Source: Bacteroidales bacterium
Lineage (GTDB): Bacteria > Bacteroidota > Bacteroidia > Bacteroidales > UBA932
Direction: 5' to 3'
DNA: 64,000 nt
Assembly: GCA_024402115.1 (NCBI GenBank)
Contig: JAKSJQ010000008.1
Coordinates: forward strand, 7,706-71,705
Shown here: positions 56,000-63,934 of the stretch, piece after piece
How positions within the stretch are numbered: the first letter of the stretch is position 1
Layout of the letters: every line of letters begins with the position of its first letter
Translations under genes and position numbers: made by a program
The notes under the pieces: generated by a model
What the model saw: the letters and a program-made list of their open reading frames with translations, nothing else
Told to the model about the DNA's origin: nothing
Database searches by the model: none

Positions 56000-56707
56000 T
56001 TAGTTACGCCTTCCGAAGAAACGGAGGATGTAAAGGAAGAGGTTGATGAAATCAAGATAGAGAGTGAGTGCTCCGATGATTGAGATCTTGATTGTCGTAT
56101 CGTTCTCAGGCTGTCCGTAGAGCAGCTTCTTGATCTTCTGAGAATCATAAGCGGTAAGACCGGTGAACACGAGGACGCCGACCGCGCTGATGATCAGATC
56201 GAACATGGTGCTCTTGAGGAAGATGTTCACGAGCATAGCGATGATCAGACCGATGACTGCCATGATGCAGATGTTTCCGACCTTGGTGAGGTCCCTCTTG
56301 GTCACAGCTCCGAAGAGTGCCATGACTCCGAAGGTCGCCGCGGTGGTGAAGAATGCTGACGCGATGGTTCCGAGCTCATATACGACGAAGATAGATGCGA
56401 GGGTCGCGCCGTTCACCATCGAGTAGAGAAGGAACATGATGGTCGCAGTGACAGGTGAGAGCCTGTCGATAGAACGAGAGAGGCCTATCACGAGCGCGAG
56501 CTCGGCGATGATGAGTCCGAACATGACGCCAACGTGGCCGAAGATGAAGCTCATCGCGGCTGCGTTGTGTGCCACGTACCATGCGGTGAGGCCGGTGATT
56601 GCGAGAGCACCGGTCATCCAGAGATATACGGTCCTGATGAGGGACGCGCTGCTTACGGCGAAGCTGTCGTAGTTGCCGTAGCTGTTGCTATCGTAGTAAT
56701 TTTCCAT
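56000..56707 (-). CDS. Bax inhibitor-1 / YccA family membrane protein
   Basis: 235 aa with about seven hydrophobic helices (for example VYLWMTGALAITGLTAWYVA, IFGHVGVMFGLIIAELALVI, FFTTAATFGVMALFGAVTKR). The C-terminal segment TGLTAYDSQKIKKL with its Asp is typical of the family. Bacterial members are thought to act as inner-membrane calcium leak channels or modulators of membrane proteases; the role here is not known. Not linked to glycan use. Confidence 0.9.
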   Translation of the reverse strand: MENYYDSNSYGNYDSFAVSSASLIRTVYLWMTGALAITGLTAWYVAHNAAAMSFIFGHVGVMFGLIIAELALVIGLSRSIDRLSPVTATIMFLLYSMVNGATLASIFVVYELGTIASAFFTTAATFGVMALFGAVTKRDLTKVGNICIMAVIGLIIAMLVNIFLKSTMFDLIISAVGVLVFTGLTAYDSQKIKKLLYGQPENDTTIKISIIGALTLYLDFINLFLYILRFFGRRN

Positions 56708-56820
56708 AATTTCTGTCCTTTTTAGTTGTTTGACGAAGCCTGTAAGAGCAATTTCCGTTCCACTGGCAACTGATGACAGTTTGTCATTGGAAGAAGGACG
56801 GCTGTGGTCCGGCGCCGGTG

Positions 56821-57117
56821 TTACTGGATTGCGAGCTTGAGAGCCTTCGCGAGCTGGTCCGGGCAGCTGGTACCCTTGCCGTGGCAGTTGATGCCCTCGA
56901 TGCGCTCGATGACCTCGCTTACCTTCATTCCTCTGCTTAGCGCCGCAACACCCTGGGTATTGCCGTGACAGCCCCCGAGGAACGATGCTGAGCGAAGGAC
57001 GTCTCCCTCAATCTCTATCTGTATTGCCTGAGCACAGACTGCATTGCTTGTCTGTACGGTGAGTTTCCTGATGCCGCCTTCAGTGCGGTCGGAAATAATC
57101 ATAGGTTCGTATGCCAT
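56821..57117 (-). CDS. TSCPD-domain protein
   Basis: 98 aa, nearly all one TSCPD domain: VCAQAIQIEIEGDVLRSASF, FLGGCHGNTQGVAALSRG and the name motif GTSCPDQL near the C-terminus. The domain also occurs at the end of some ribonucleotide reductases; stand-alone copies have no proven function. Its conserved cysteines suggest metal or thiol chemistry. It is divergent from the glycosyltransferase and has a full TAnnTTTG box. The 113 bp between it and 56707 show no gene. Confidence 0.9.
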   Translation of the reverse strand: MAYEPMIISDRTEGGIRKLTVQTSNAVCAQAIQIEIEGDVLRSASFLGGCHGNTQGVAALSRGMKVSEVIERIEGINCHGKGTSCPDQLAKALKLAIQ

Positions 57118-57140
57118 TTCCTTGTCTGTATTATCTCGTG

Positions 57141-57148
57141 CAAATATA
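57141..57148 (-). promoter_or_regulatory. -7 box for TSCPD gene
   Basis: TATATTTG on the minus strand, a full match, 23 bp before the start codon at 57117. No CAAA at the proper distance on the plus strand, so the -33 is weak. Confidence 0.45.
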
Positions 57149-57164
57149 TGAAAAAGTGGGAGAA

Positions 57165-57195
57165 TTGCTTGCGACGGTACTTTTTCGTATATTTG
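57165..57195 (+). promoter_or_regulatory. Promoter giving a leaderless or near-leaderless transcript
   Basis: TTG (57165-57167), 20 bp, TATATTTG (57188-57195), 5 bp before the ATG at 57201. With the usual geometry transcription starts at or within a few bases of the ATG, so the mRNA would have no room for a ribosome-binding site. Confidence 0.5.
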
Positions 57196-57200
57196 GCATC

Positions 57201-58358
57201 ATGAAAATACTGATTCTTTCTTGCAATACAGGAGAGGGGCACAACAGCAGTGCGAACTCTCTGAAGAAGCATTTTGAGAGCGTCGGTGCCGAATGTGAGG
57301 TCGCCGACACCCTCGCTCTGGTGAGCGAGACTATCTCGAAGAGAGTCTCGGACATGTACGTCTTCTCCACGAAGAGTTCGCTCTTCGAGAATGCATACCG
57401 CCTCGGAGGTTATGTGAGCGACATCGGAGAGGACATCGGCGGAGGCATGCTCAAGTCTCCGGTCTACCTTACTAACAAACTGTATGCAAATAAATTATAC
57501 AATCACATAACGGAAGGTGGCTTCGACGCCGTCGTCTGCGTCCATCTTTTCCCTGCCGAGGCGATATCAGCGCTCAAGAGAAGAGCGAAGCTGAACGTTC
57601 CAGCCATCTTCGTCATGACTGACTACACCTGCATCCCCTTCCTCCCTGAGACCTGTCTGGACAAGTATGTCATAGCCCACGAGGACCTCATCGAGGAATA
57701 TGTGGAGAAAGGCATCCCCCGCGAAAAGATCGTTCCGATCGGCATCCCGGTTGACGAGGAGAGATTCACGGCAAGGACGGAAAGGCGCGAGGCGCGCGAA
57801 CGGGCATGTGAGATCGCAGGCATTGAGAATTCAGACGGAATGTGGTTCCTCGTCATGTCCGGTTCCATGGGCTTCGGCAACCTCGGAGGTCTGATCGCCG
57901 AGCTTCTTGACCATACCGGTGAGAAGGACAGGGTCATCTGCGTATGCGGCCGCAACGAAAAGCTCAAGTCCAGGCTGGAAGCGGAATTCGAAGGACAGCA
58001 GGCATTCAAAGCCATCGGTTTCACAAGGGAGGTGCCGCTGCTCATGGATGCATGCGACGTGCTCTTCACCAAGCCGGGAGGCATCACAAGCACGGAGGCC
58101 GCGGTCAAGAATATCCCGCTCGTGCATACCGCCCCTATCCCGGGGCTTGAGGATTACAATGCAAGGTTCTTCCACTACCACAACATGTCCTACAGCACGA
58201 CCGACGTCACGATGCAGGCGGCTGTTGCGCTGCGTCTAGCCTCAGACCGGGCATATCGTGAAAGGATGCTCGAAGCCCAGAGGAGGAACGCGAATCCGCA
58301 CACATGCCAGGACATTTACGAACTCATAACAAATACAATAACTGAAAATGAAAACTAG
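57201..58358 (+). CDS. Glycosyltransferase of the MGDG synthase / processive glycolipid family
   Basis: 385 aa from ATG 57201 (MKILILSCNTGEGHNSSANS). An in-frame ATG at 57111 is rejected because the added 30 residues are not family-like and cover a promoter. The N-terminal MGDG-synthase domain starts with the glycine-rich TGEGHNSSA. The C-terminal GT28 domain has GFTREVPLLMDACDVLFTKP then GGITSTEAAVKNIPLV for UDP-sugar binding. It would transfer sugars onto diacylglycerol at the inner membrane. Its end overlaps the next gene by 11 bp. Confidence 0.88.
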   Translation: MKILILSCNTGEGHNSSANSLKKHFESVGAECEVADTLALVSETISKRVSDMYVFSTKSSLFENAYRLGGYVSDIGEDIGGGMLKSPVYLTNKLYANKLYNHITEGGFDAVVCVHLFPAEAISALKRRAKLNVPAIFVMTDYTCIPFLPETCLDKYVIAHEDLIEEYVEKGIPREKIVPIGIPVDEERFTARTERREARERACEIAGIENSDGMWFLVMSGSMGFGNLGGLIAELLDHTGEKDRVICVCGRNEKLKSRLEAEFEGQQAFKAIGFTREVPLLMDACDVLFTKPGGITSTEAAVKNIPLVHTAPIPGLEDYNARFFHYHNMSYSTTDVTMQAAVALRLASDRAYRERMLEAQRRNANPHTCQDIYELITNTITENEN

Positions 58359-59172
58359 ACTTTTCTCAGCGATCGGCGCACTCTGCCTTCTCGCATCATG
58401 CAACTCGGCGGCTCCCGTAGAGGAACCCGAAGGAATCCACTCAGAGAAGCTCCGCGGCGGAGCGGTAGTGACATGGATCAGGGACACCCCTGCATCAAGG
58501 AACACCGGCACCCAGCTCTTCCCTAAGGCAACTCCTGAGCTTGTAGAGTCCCTCGGCCTCACCGACGGCGTACCTTCTTCTATGGGCGCATTCGTGCTCT
58601 GCAAGGGTGACGAGGTAGCTCTCTTCGACGCCGGCATGGGCTCACCTGACAGCAGGCTCATCGACGGTCTCGCATTCCTCGGACTCGCTCCGGAGGACGT
58701 GGACTACGTGTTCATCACCCATCTCCACGGTGACCACATCGGCGGCATGATGAAGGACGGCGCAGCTGTGTTCTGCAACGCTGAGGTATACATCTCGCAG
58801 CCTGAATATGAAGGCTGGCTCGCAATGGAGGGCAGGAACGCACAGGCCCTCAGCCTGTACGACATCTACGCCGAGCAGATAAAGACCTTCCAGTACGGTG
58901 ACGTGCTCCCTATGGACAGCGAGACCATCGACGCACCGCGCCACACTCCGGACCACACCGCACACAGGAGGAACGAGCTCATCGTAGTGGGTGACATCAT
59001 GCACGCTGTAGCTCTCCAGATGGCGGATTTCTCCATCTCTGCGACCTACGACGGCGATCCAGAGCTCTCAGCAAAGACCCGCGAGGAGATCGTGAACATG
59101 GCAAAGGAGCAGAAGCTTCTCATGGCCGGCATGCACTTCCCTGAGCCGGCATTCATCGACTACAGAAAATAA
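58348..59172 (+). CDS. MBL-fold metallohydrolase lipoprotein
   Basis: 274 aa with lipobox LLASCNSAA. Metallo-beta-lactamase fold with the metal motif THLHGDHIGG, further ligands in PRHTPDHTAH and VVGDIMH, and GMHFPEP near the end. The substrate is unknown; family members include thiol-ester, lactone and phosphodiester hydrolases. It overlaps the glycosyltransferase by 11 bp, so they are translated together. Confidence 0.85.
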   Translation: MKTRLFSAIGALCLLASCNSAAPVEEPEGIHSEKLRGGAVVTWIRDTPASRNTGTQLFPKATPELVESLGLTDGVPSSMGAFVLCKGDEVALFDAGMGSPDSRLIDGLAFLGLAPEDVDYVFITHLHGDHIGGMMKDGAAVFCNAEVYISQPEYEGWLAMEGRNAQALSLYDIYAEQIKTFQYGDVLPMDSETIDAPRHTPDHTAHRRNELIVVGDIMHAVALQMADFSISATYDGDPELSAKTREEIVNMAKEQKLLMAGMHFPEPAFIDYRK

Positions 59173-59174
59173 GA

Positions 59175-59735
59175 ATGAAAAGAATCACCTATATCATAGC
59201 TTCTGCACTGCTGCTCGCTTCCTGCGGCGGTCAGAAGCTCACCCCCGTCCAGCAGGCGGTGGCCGACAAGGTGCTCGAACTCAACCCGACCTACAACGAG
59301 ATCAGCTTCCAGAGGTTCGAGGTCGTTGATTCCACCACCTATGGCACCGAACTCGCACGGAGAAAAGGGCTCTTCGAGCTCAAGAACGCCAAGGCGCAGG
59401 AACGTCTCGAGAACTATGCGATGCAGCATAAGGTAAAGAACTTCGAGGCACAGGCGGAGACTATCGCAAAGAGCAAGAAGATTCTTTCCGGACTGGACAG
59501 CCTCATCAGCTCTTTCGCGCAGCACGTGGATGAGATCGCATACTACGACGTATCCTTCGATGCGACCGTGACCAACCGCAACCAGGTGCTTCACTGCGAC
59601 GGACTCTATGCCGTTGTCACCCCTGACCTCAGGGTGCTCTGCGTCGTGAAGGACAGGAAGAATCTCCACAAGGGCATGGGAACCGTCATTCCGGGCTACG
59701 ACGCACTTCTCGGAGGCGACAAGGACGAGGAATAG
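59175..59735 (+). CDS. Small lipoprotein of unknown function
   Basis: 186 aa, 2 bp after the MBL gene. Lipobox LLLASCGGQ. The mature part is mostly helical with heptad-like stretches (ELKNAKAQERLENYAMQ, AQAETIAKSKKILSGLDSL), then a beta-rich end with VTPDLRVLCVVKDRKN. No family recognised. Confidence 0.65.
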   Translation: MKRITYIIASALLLASCGGQKLTPVQQAVADKVLELNPTYNEISFQRFEVVDSTTYGTELARRKGLFELKNAKAQERLENYAMQHKVKNFEAQAETIAKSKKILSGLDSLISSFAQHVDEIAYYDVSFDATVTNRNQVLHCDGLYAVVTPDLRVLCVVKDRKNLHKGMGTVIPGYDALLGGDKDEE

Positions 59736-59737
59736 CG

Positions 59738-60304
59738 ATGGCTGAGTATAACGAGACCATACAGGAGGTTCTGGATTTCCTCGAGGCGCACTCGATCGCC
59801 TACGAGATCTATGTCCATCCTCCGCTCTTCACGATCGAGGAGGCCCTCGAATACTGGGAGCAGATCGACCGCCGCCACACCGACGGCAGCGGCCCCGTGC
59901 ACTGCAAGAACCTCTTCATGAGGAACCACAAGGGAAACCGGCATTACCTCATCTCCTACGACTGCCACAAGCAGCTGGATATCCACAGCCTCGAGCACAT
60001 GCTCCGTCAGGGCAAGCTCTCCTTCGGTTCGGAGGAGCGCCTGATGCGCTGCCTGGGTGTGCGTCCGGGTTCGGTGGGTATGTTCGGACTCATCCATGAC
60101 ATGGACCTCACCGGTGCCGATCCAAAGGAGCTCTTCGAGAACGGCCACAGGATGAAGTTCTTCTACGATTCCGCGCTCCTGAAGGCGACCCACGTGAGCT
60201 TCCACCCATGCGACAACACCGCTACTGTGGTCATTCCCAAGGATGATTTCCTCCGTTTCATCTCCATCTGGGGAGGTGAGGCCGAGGCACTCGAAATAGA
60301 ATAA
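59738..60304 (+). CDS. Prolyl-tRNA editing / aminoacyl-tRNA deacylase (PrdX/ProX type)
   Basis: 188-aa cytoplasmic YbaK-fold protein that clears mischarged Ala or Cys from tRNA-Pro. Visible: HCKNLFMRNHKGNRHYLI with catalytic-type K57, LRQGKLSFGSEERLMRCLGV and RPGSVGMFGLIHD. Full family length. It is 2 bp after the small lipoprotein and 5 bp before the esterase, an unusual mix in one run. Confidence 0.9.
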   Translation: MAEYNETIQEVLDFLEAHSIAYEIYVHPPLFTIEEALEYWEQIDRRHTDGSGPVHCKNLFMRNHKGNRHYLISYDCHKQLDIHSLEHMLRQGKLSFGSEERLMRCLGVRPGSVGMFGLIHDMDLTGADPKELFENGHRMKFFYDSALLKATHVSFHPCDNTATVVIPKDDFLRFISIWGGEAEALEIE

Positions 60305-60309
60305 TTACC

Positions 60310-61260
60310 ATGAAACGATTGATCATGAGCGCTGCGGCGCTCCTCTCGGCAGGCTGCATGCTTTCAGCACAGCAGGTGATTCGTCTCTACGACGGAGTGG
60401 CTCCCGGCAGCGAGGGAGTCGAGAACAACGAACGCGTCGAAACAGACGCAAACGGCAGGGTCAACATCATATCGAACGTGTCCGACCCGTCCATCACCGT
60501 ATTCCTTCCTGCAAAGGAGAAGGCGACCGGCACCGCGGTGATTCTCTGCGCCGGCGGCGGACTCATGTCCCACTCATGGGGCAGCGACGTCATCAACATG
60601 GCGGCATGGCTCAATGAGCGCGGCGTGGCTGCGATTGGTCTGAAATACCGCACCCGCGTGTTCCCACCACGTCCTCAGGGCGGTCAGGGTGCGCCTCAGG
60701 GTCAGCGTCCTCCACAAGCGGGCCAGGGCGGAGCTCCTGCGATGAGGCTCAGCGCTTCGATCACCGAGTTCGAGAAGATCAAGAACGCAAACGCCAATCC
60801 GGACCCATCCCAGGGCTCTGCACCTTCAATCATGAATCCGGTGAATGACGCACTTCGCGCGATGGAGATCGTGAAGGAGAACGCAGCCGCATGGAACATC
60901 GACCCGGCGAAGATCGGCTACCTCGGTTTCTCTGCCGGCGGCGGTGTCGCTCTCGGCGAGATCATGCATGCCGACGAGTACCACATGCCTTCGTTCATGG
61001 CGACCATCTATGGTCCGTCGCTGATGGACGTGAAGGTTCCGGAGAACGCACCTACCCTCTTCATCGCGACCCGCGGTGACCACCACAACGTCGCAGCAGG
61101 CCTCGTCGCTCTCTTCATGGAGTGGAAGAAGGCGGGCAAGAAGGCAGAGATGCACATCTATGAGGATGGAACCGGTCCTTTCGGTCCTGACGACATCGGC
61201 AACACCAGCGGTACCTGGCGCGAGAGTTTCTATCGCTGGCTTATCTTTAATGGATTTTAG
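60310..61260 (+). CDS. Secreted alpha/beta-hydrolase (acetyl-xylan-esterase-like), catalytic His not evident
   Basis: 316 aa, signal peptide ending near LSAQQ. Alpha/beta-hydrolase with oxyanion segment CAGGGLMSHSWG and nucleophile elbow GYLGFSAGGGVAL. A Gln/Pro/Gly-rich insert (about residues 118-140) interrupts the cap region. Where relatives have a Gly-His-Gly-Phe segment near the end, this protein has YEDGTGPFGPDD, so the usual catalytic His is absent at that place. It may be inactive or use another residue. Last gene of the glycosyltransferase run. Confidence 0.8.
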   Translation: MKRLIMSAAALLSAGCMLSAQQVIRLYDGVAPGSEGVENNERVETDANGRVNIISNVSDPSITVFLPAKEKATGTAVILCAGGGLMSHSWGSDVINMAAWLNERGVAAIGLKYRTRVFPPRPQGGQGAPQGQRPPQAGQGGAPAMRLSASITEFEKIKNANANPDPSQGSAPSIMNPVNDALRAMEIVKENAAAWNIDPAKIGYLGFSAGGGVALGEIMHADEYHMPSFMATIYGPSLMDVKVPENAPTLFIATRGDHHNVAAGLVALFMEWKKAGKKAEMHIYEDGTGPFGPDDIGNTSGTWRESFYRWLIFNGF

Positions 61261-61261
61261 T

Positions 61262-61307
61262 AATAGAATAGGCTGACCCAAAAAGGTCAGCCTATTCTAT
61301 TGTATTG
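61262..61307 (+). terminator. Strong terminator, 17-bp perfect stem
   Basis: Stem of 17 perfect pairs (61262-61278 with 61285-61301) closed by a CAAAAA loop, followed by TGTATTG. It ends the plus-strand run after the esterase. Confidence 0.85.
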
Positions 61308-61361
61308 CTCCCGCTACTATCTCAGCTGCCCCGAGGGGCATGCCGTCTCTTTTATTATAGT

Positions 61362-61477
61362 CGGCCGGTGCAGATACGCTCCCGGCCTTCGCTTCGCTCA
61401 TCCCTCCCAGCTGTCGCTGGGTCCCTCTCACGAGGCCGCGGTCGGCCACGGGCCTGTCGCATTTCTGCTACCGGCCG
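61362..61477. repeat. Structured GC-rich non-coding element (MITE-like or RNA)
   Basis: Outer inverted repeat CGGCCGGTGCAG (61362-61373) with CTGCTACCGGCCG (61465-61477). Inside, CGGCCT (61383-61388) pairs with AGGCCG (61433-61438), and within that CCCAGC (61406-61411) pairs with GCTGGG (61416-61421) over a TGTC loop. A further GGCC-rich arm lies at about 61441-61455. No credible ORF. It looks like an intergenic mobile repeat or a folded RNA between the esterase run and uxaB. Confidence 0.6.
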
Positions 61478-61503
61478 TAAGTAAATTAGATTGACGACGC
61501 TGT

Positions 61504-62946
61504 CTAGAGAATAGCTGCGACGGCGGCGCGCATGCCCTCTGACTGGATCTTCGCGAGATCAGCAGCAAGCATGTCGGTAAGGCCTGGGATAGCATTGAGA
61601 TCCTCGCCCCAGATGAGCTCTGACGCTGCGAGAACACCCTCTGCGACCTTGCGGACGTCGCCTGTCGCCCAGAGGTCCTTGAGAAGCTGCATGATTGCAG
61701 GATCGTCGTTCGGAACGATCTCGTCCTCTCCCCTCTTGCCGCCCTTGTAGTAGGTTGCGATGGCTGCGAGACCGAGCACAAGTCCCTTTGGAAGCTCGCC
61801 CCTGCGCTCGAGATAGGTCTTGAGGCCTGGAAGGTCGCGGGTCTTGTATTTAGGGAAGGAGTTGAGCATGATGCTGGTCACAAAATGCTTCACGAATGGA
61901 TTGCGGAAGCGGTCCATCACGTCGGACGCGAACTTCTGGAGCTCGTCCATAGGAAGGTTGAGAGTGTTCATGAGTTCCTCGAACATCACCTTGTGCACGA
62001 ACTGACCGATGAGCTCGTCCTCGCAGCACTCCTTGACGGTGTTCAGACCGCTGAGATAGCCCACCGGCGAAAGCACGGTATGCGGGCCGTTGAGAAGGGT
62101 GACCTTCCTCTCGTGGTACGGAGCCTCCGACGGAACGAAGAGCACATGGAGTCCGGCCTTGTCTGCAGGGAACTCCTCAGCCACCGACTGCGGTGCCTCG
62201 ATGACCCAGAGGTGGAAGATCTCCGCCTTGTCGAGAAGCTTGTCCTCGATGCCTATCCTCTCGGTGATCTGAGCCGCGGTCTCACGCGGATAGCCCGGCA
62301 CGATGCGGTCCACGAGGGTGCAGTATACCGCGCATGCGTTCTCGAACCACTCGCTGAAGCCCTCGCCGAGGTTCCAGAGCTTGATGTACTCGCGGATGCA
62401 CCTCTTGAGCTCCTTTCCATTGAGGAAAATGAGCTCGCATGGAAGGATGATGAAGCCCTTGCTCATGTCGCCCTTGAAGTACTCATACCTATGGTAGAGC
62501 AGCTGCACGAGCTTGCCTGGGTATGACGACGCAGGCTTGTCCTCGAACTTGCAGCTCGGGTCGAACGCGATGCCGGCCTCGGTGGTGTTCGAGATCACGA
62601 AGCGCATCTCGGGCTGCTCCGCGAGCTTGAGGTAATCCTCGAAATCACGGTACGGGTTGATGCCGCGGCTGATGACGTCGATCATCTCGACAGAATCCAC
62701 CGCCTTGCCCTCGTCGAGTCCCTGGAGGTTGAGATGGTAGAGGCCATCCTGCTCGTTGAGCATGTCCACAAGACCCTTCTCGATAGGCTGCACGACCACT
62801 ACGGACGCGTTGAAATCGGTCTTCTTGTTTGTGTTCCAGATAATCCAGTCGATGAATGCGCGAAGGAAGTTGCCCTCGCCGAACTGAATGACCTTCTCGG
62901 TATATGTACGTGCGCCAGGCGCAGTCGTACGGTTCAATCTTTCCAT
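61504..62946 (-). CDS. uxaB: Tagaturonate reductase (altronate oxidoreductase)
   Basis: 480-aa NAD-dependent enzyme reducing D-tagaturonate to D-altronate in galacturonate use. Family landmarks: KVIQFGEGNFLRAFIDWI at the N-terminal NAD site, RFVISNTTEAGIAFDP, LPCELIFLNGKELKRCI, and the mannitol-dehydrogenase-like C-domain (LNGPHTVLSPVGYLSGLNTV, FVKHFVTSIMLNSFPKYKTR). Full length. Divergent from uxaC, so the edge of the window is a hexuronate locus. A -7 box TAGTTTTG lies at 62973-62980 on the minus strand. Confidence 0.93.
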   Translation of the reverse strand: MERLNRTTAPGARTYTEKVIQFGEGNFLRAFIDWIIWNTNKKTDFNASVVVVQPIEKGLVDMLNEQDGLYHLNLQGLDEGKAVDSVEMIDVISRGINPYRDFEDYLKLAEQPEMRFVISNTTEAGIAFDPSCKFEDKPASSYPGKLVQLLYHRYEYFKGDMSKGFIILPCELIFLNGKELKRCIREYIKLWNLGEGFSEWFENACAVYCTLVDRIVPGYPRETAAQITERIGIEDKLLDKAEIFHLWVIEAPQSVAEEFPADKAGLHVLFVPSEAPYHERKVTLLNGPHTVLSPVGYLSGLNTVKECCEDELIGQFVHKVMFEELMNTLNLPMDELQKFASDVMDRFRNPFVKHFVTSIMLNSFPKYKTRDLPGLKTYLERRGELPKGLVLGLAAIATYYKGGKRGEDEIVPNDDPAIMQLLKDLWATGDVRKVAEGVLAASELIWGEDLNAIPGLTDMLAADLAKIQSEGMRAAVAAIL

Positions 62947-62972
62947 GGTTCAGTGAATATCAAAATCTCATG

Positions 62973-62980
62973 CAAAACTA
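62973..62980 (-). promoter_or_regulatory. -7 box for uxaB
   Basis: TAGTTTTG on the minus strand, a full TAnnTTTG match, 26 bp before the start codon at 62946. No -33 at proper distance. Confidence 0.4.
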
Positions 62981-63029
62981 CGAAATATTTCAAGGAACCG
63001 CGGCACATCCCTGCTATTATTCCCCGCCA

Positions 63030-63137
63030 CGAACTCAAAAAAATGACTGAAAAGTTAAGTTCGCAGCACCAAAACAGCACTAAACCGTCCAAACACCACC
63101 GCGAACTCAAAAAAAACACCGAAAAGTTGAGCTCGCG
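63030..63137. repeat. Two tandem hairpin repeats, period 72 bp, in the uxaB-uxaC intergenic region
   Basis: Unit 1 (63030-63064) begins CGAACTCAAAAAAA and ends GAAAAGTTAAGTTCGC; unit 2 (63100-63137) has CGCGAACTCAA paired with TTGAGCTCGCG. Each unit is an imperfect hairpin with one mismatch. The A-rich left arm means each could work as a terminator on the minus strand. The 424-bp gap 62947-63370 holds these, another hairpin (GGACAGC 63146-63152 with GCTGTCC 63169-63175) and two promoters; no gene. Confidence 0.6.
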
Positions 63138-63273
63138 ACACCTAAGGACAGCCAAGAGCAGTTAGAGTGCTGTCCAAGCACCCCAATACAGGCATAGAGA
63201 TCGGGAAGCAGGCTATTTATCCACAATTCGTCATAACCACAGACCCCAGAATCTGACAGCAATCACCATTGCA

Positions 63274-63304
63274 TTGCCCAATCACAAAGATTTGATTATA
63301 TTTG
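63274..63304 (+). promoter_or_regulatory. Promoter for uxaC
   Basis: TTG (63274-63276), 20 bp, TATATTTG (63297-63304). Start near 63311 with a leader of about 60 nt before the ATG at 63371. Confidence 0.55.
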
Positions 63305-63370
63305 TCTGTTGCGAGTGTCAGCTTTTCCGCAACAAAAGCCACACAGCCGCGACACGCAAAGAACAGAATC

Positions 63371-63805
63371 ATGAAGCCTTTCATAAATGACGATTTCATG
63401 CTCGACAGCGATGCTGCCAGAGAACTCTACCACGGCAACGCAGAGCATCTGCCGATTATAGACTACCACTGCCACCTCAACCCTCAGGAAATTGCCCAGG
63501 ACAAGACCTTCGGCGACATCTCCGAGCTCTGGCTCAGCGGCGACCACTACAAGTGGCGCGCGCTCAGGGCGAACGGCATCGAGGAGAAATATGTGACAGG
63601 AGACGCCCCAGCATGGGACAAGTTCGAGAAATGGGCGGAGACTGTCCCATATACCATGAGGAACCCTCTCTCCCACTGGACCCACATCGCGCTCATGAGG
63701 GCCTCCGGCATCGGCCAGCTTCTCTCCCCTGCCACAGTCAATCAATTCATAATCTTTCCAGCGGTTTGCAGTCCACATTTTTTTGCAACTCCGTTTAATC
63801 TTTAG
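63371..63805 (+). pseudogene. uxaC: Glucuronate isomerase, 5' quarter only, broken
   Basis: Starts MKPFINDDFMLDSDAARELY and continues with the metal-site IIDYHCHLNPQEIAQD, SGDHYKWRALRANGIEEKY and NPLSHWTHIAL, all standard UxaC sequence. Similarity ends near GIGQLLSPAT (codon 122, about 63736); the last 22 codons before the stop at 63805 are foreign. Normal UxaC is about 470 aa, so some 350 residues are gone. An upstream in-frame start at 63302 is rejected. The cause is a junction with unrelated DNA. Confidence 0.85.
63716..63778 (-). pseudogene. First 21 codons of an rRNA methyltransferase-like gene, broken at the same junction
   Basis: From ATG 63778 on the minus strand: MWTANRWKDYELIDCGRGEK then L. 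This resembles the N-terminus of class I SAM-dependent rRNA methyltransferases of Bacteroidetes as I remember it (W-x-DYE-x-ID...GEKLE). After GEKL the frame runs into antisense uxaC sequence. The fragment is short, so the call is tentative. Confidence 0.45.
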
Positions 63806-63880
63806 TATCGAGCATCATACTCCAATTTGATATTGTAGCAGTCCTTTTGTCATTCGTCAATCATATGGACGGATTTGACG

Positions 63881-63927
63881 CAAAAAATAACAGACAGGCC
63901 CTTCCCCGTCAGAAAGGTTCCTGTCTG
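63881..63927 (-). terminator. Hairpin terminator for the minus-strand gene at the right edge
   Basis: CAGACAGG (63891-63898) pairs with CCTGTCTG (63920-63927), with inner CCCTT and AAAGG strengthening the stem. On the minus strand it is followed by TTATTTTTTG. Confidence 0.7.
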
Positions 63928-63934
63928 CTGTTCA

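Noticed and set aside
63030..63137. CRISPR array
   Set aside because: Only two units, each itself a hairpin with a related sequence between them, and no cas genes in the window.
62734..63165. 143-codon plus-strand frame through the start of uxaB and the repeats
   Set aside because: It runs antisense to uxaB and then through non-coding hairpin repeats; the repeated peptide comes from the DNA repeat.
63296..63778. 160-codon minus-strand frame
   Set aside because: Only its first 21 codons look like a gene; the rest is the antisense of uxaC.
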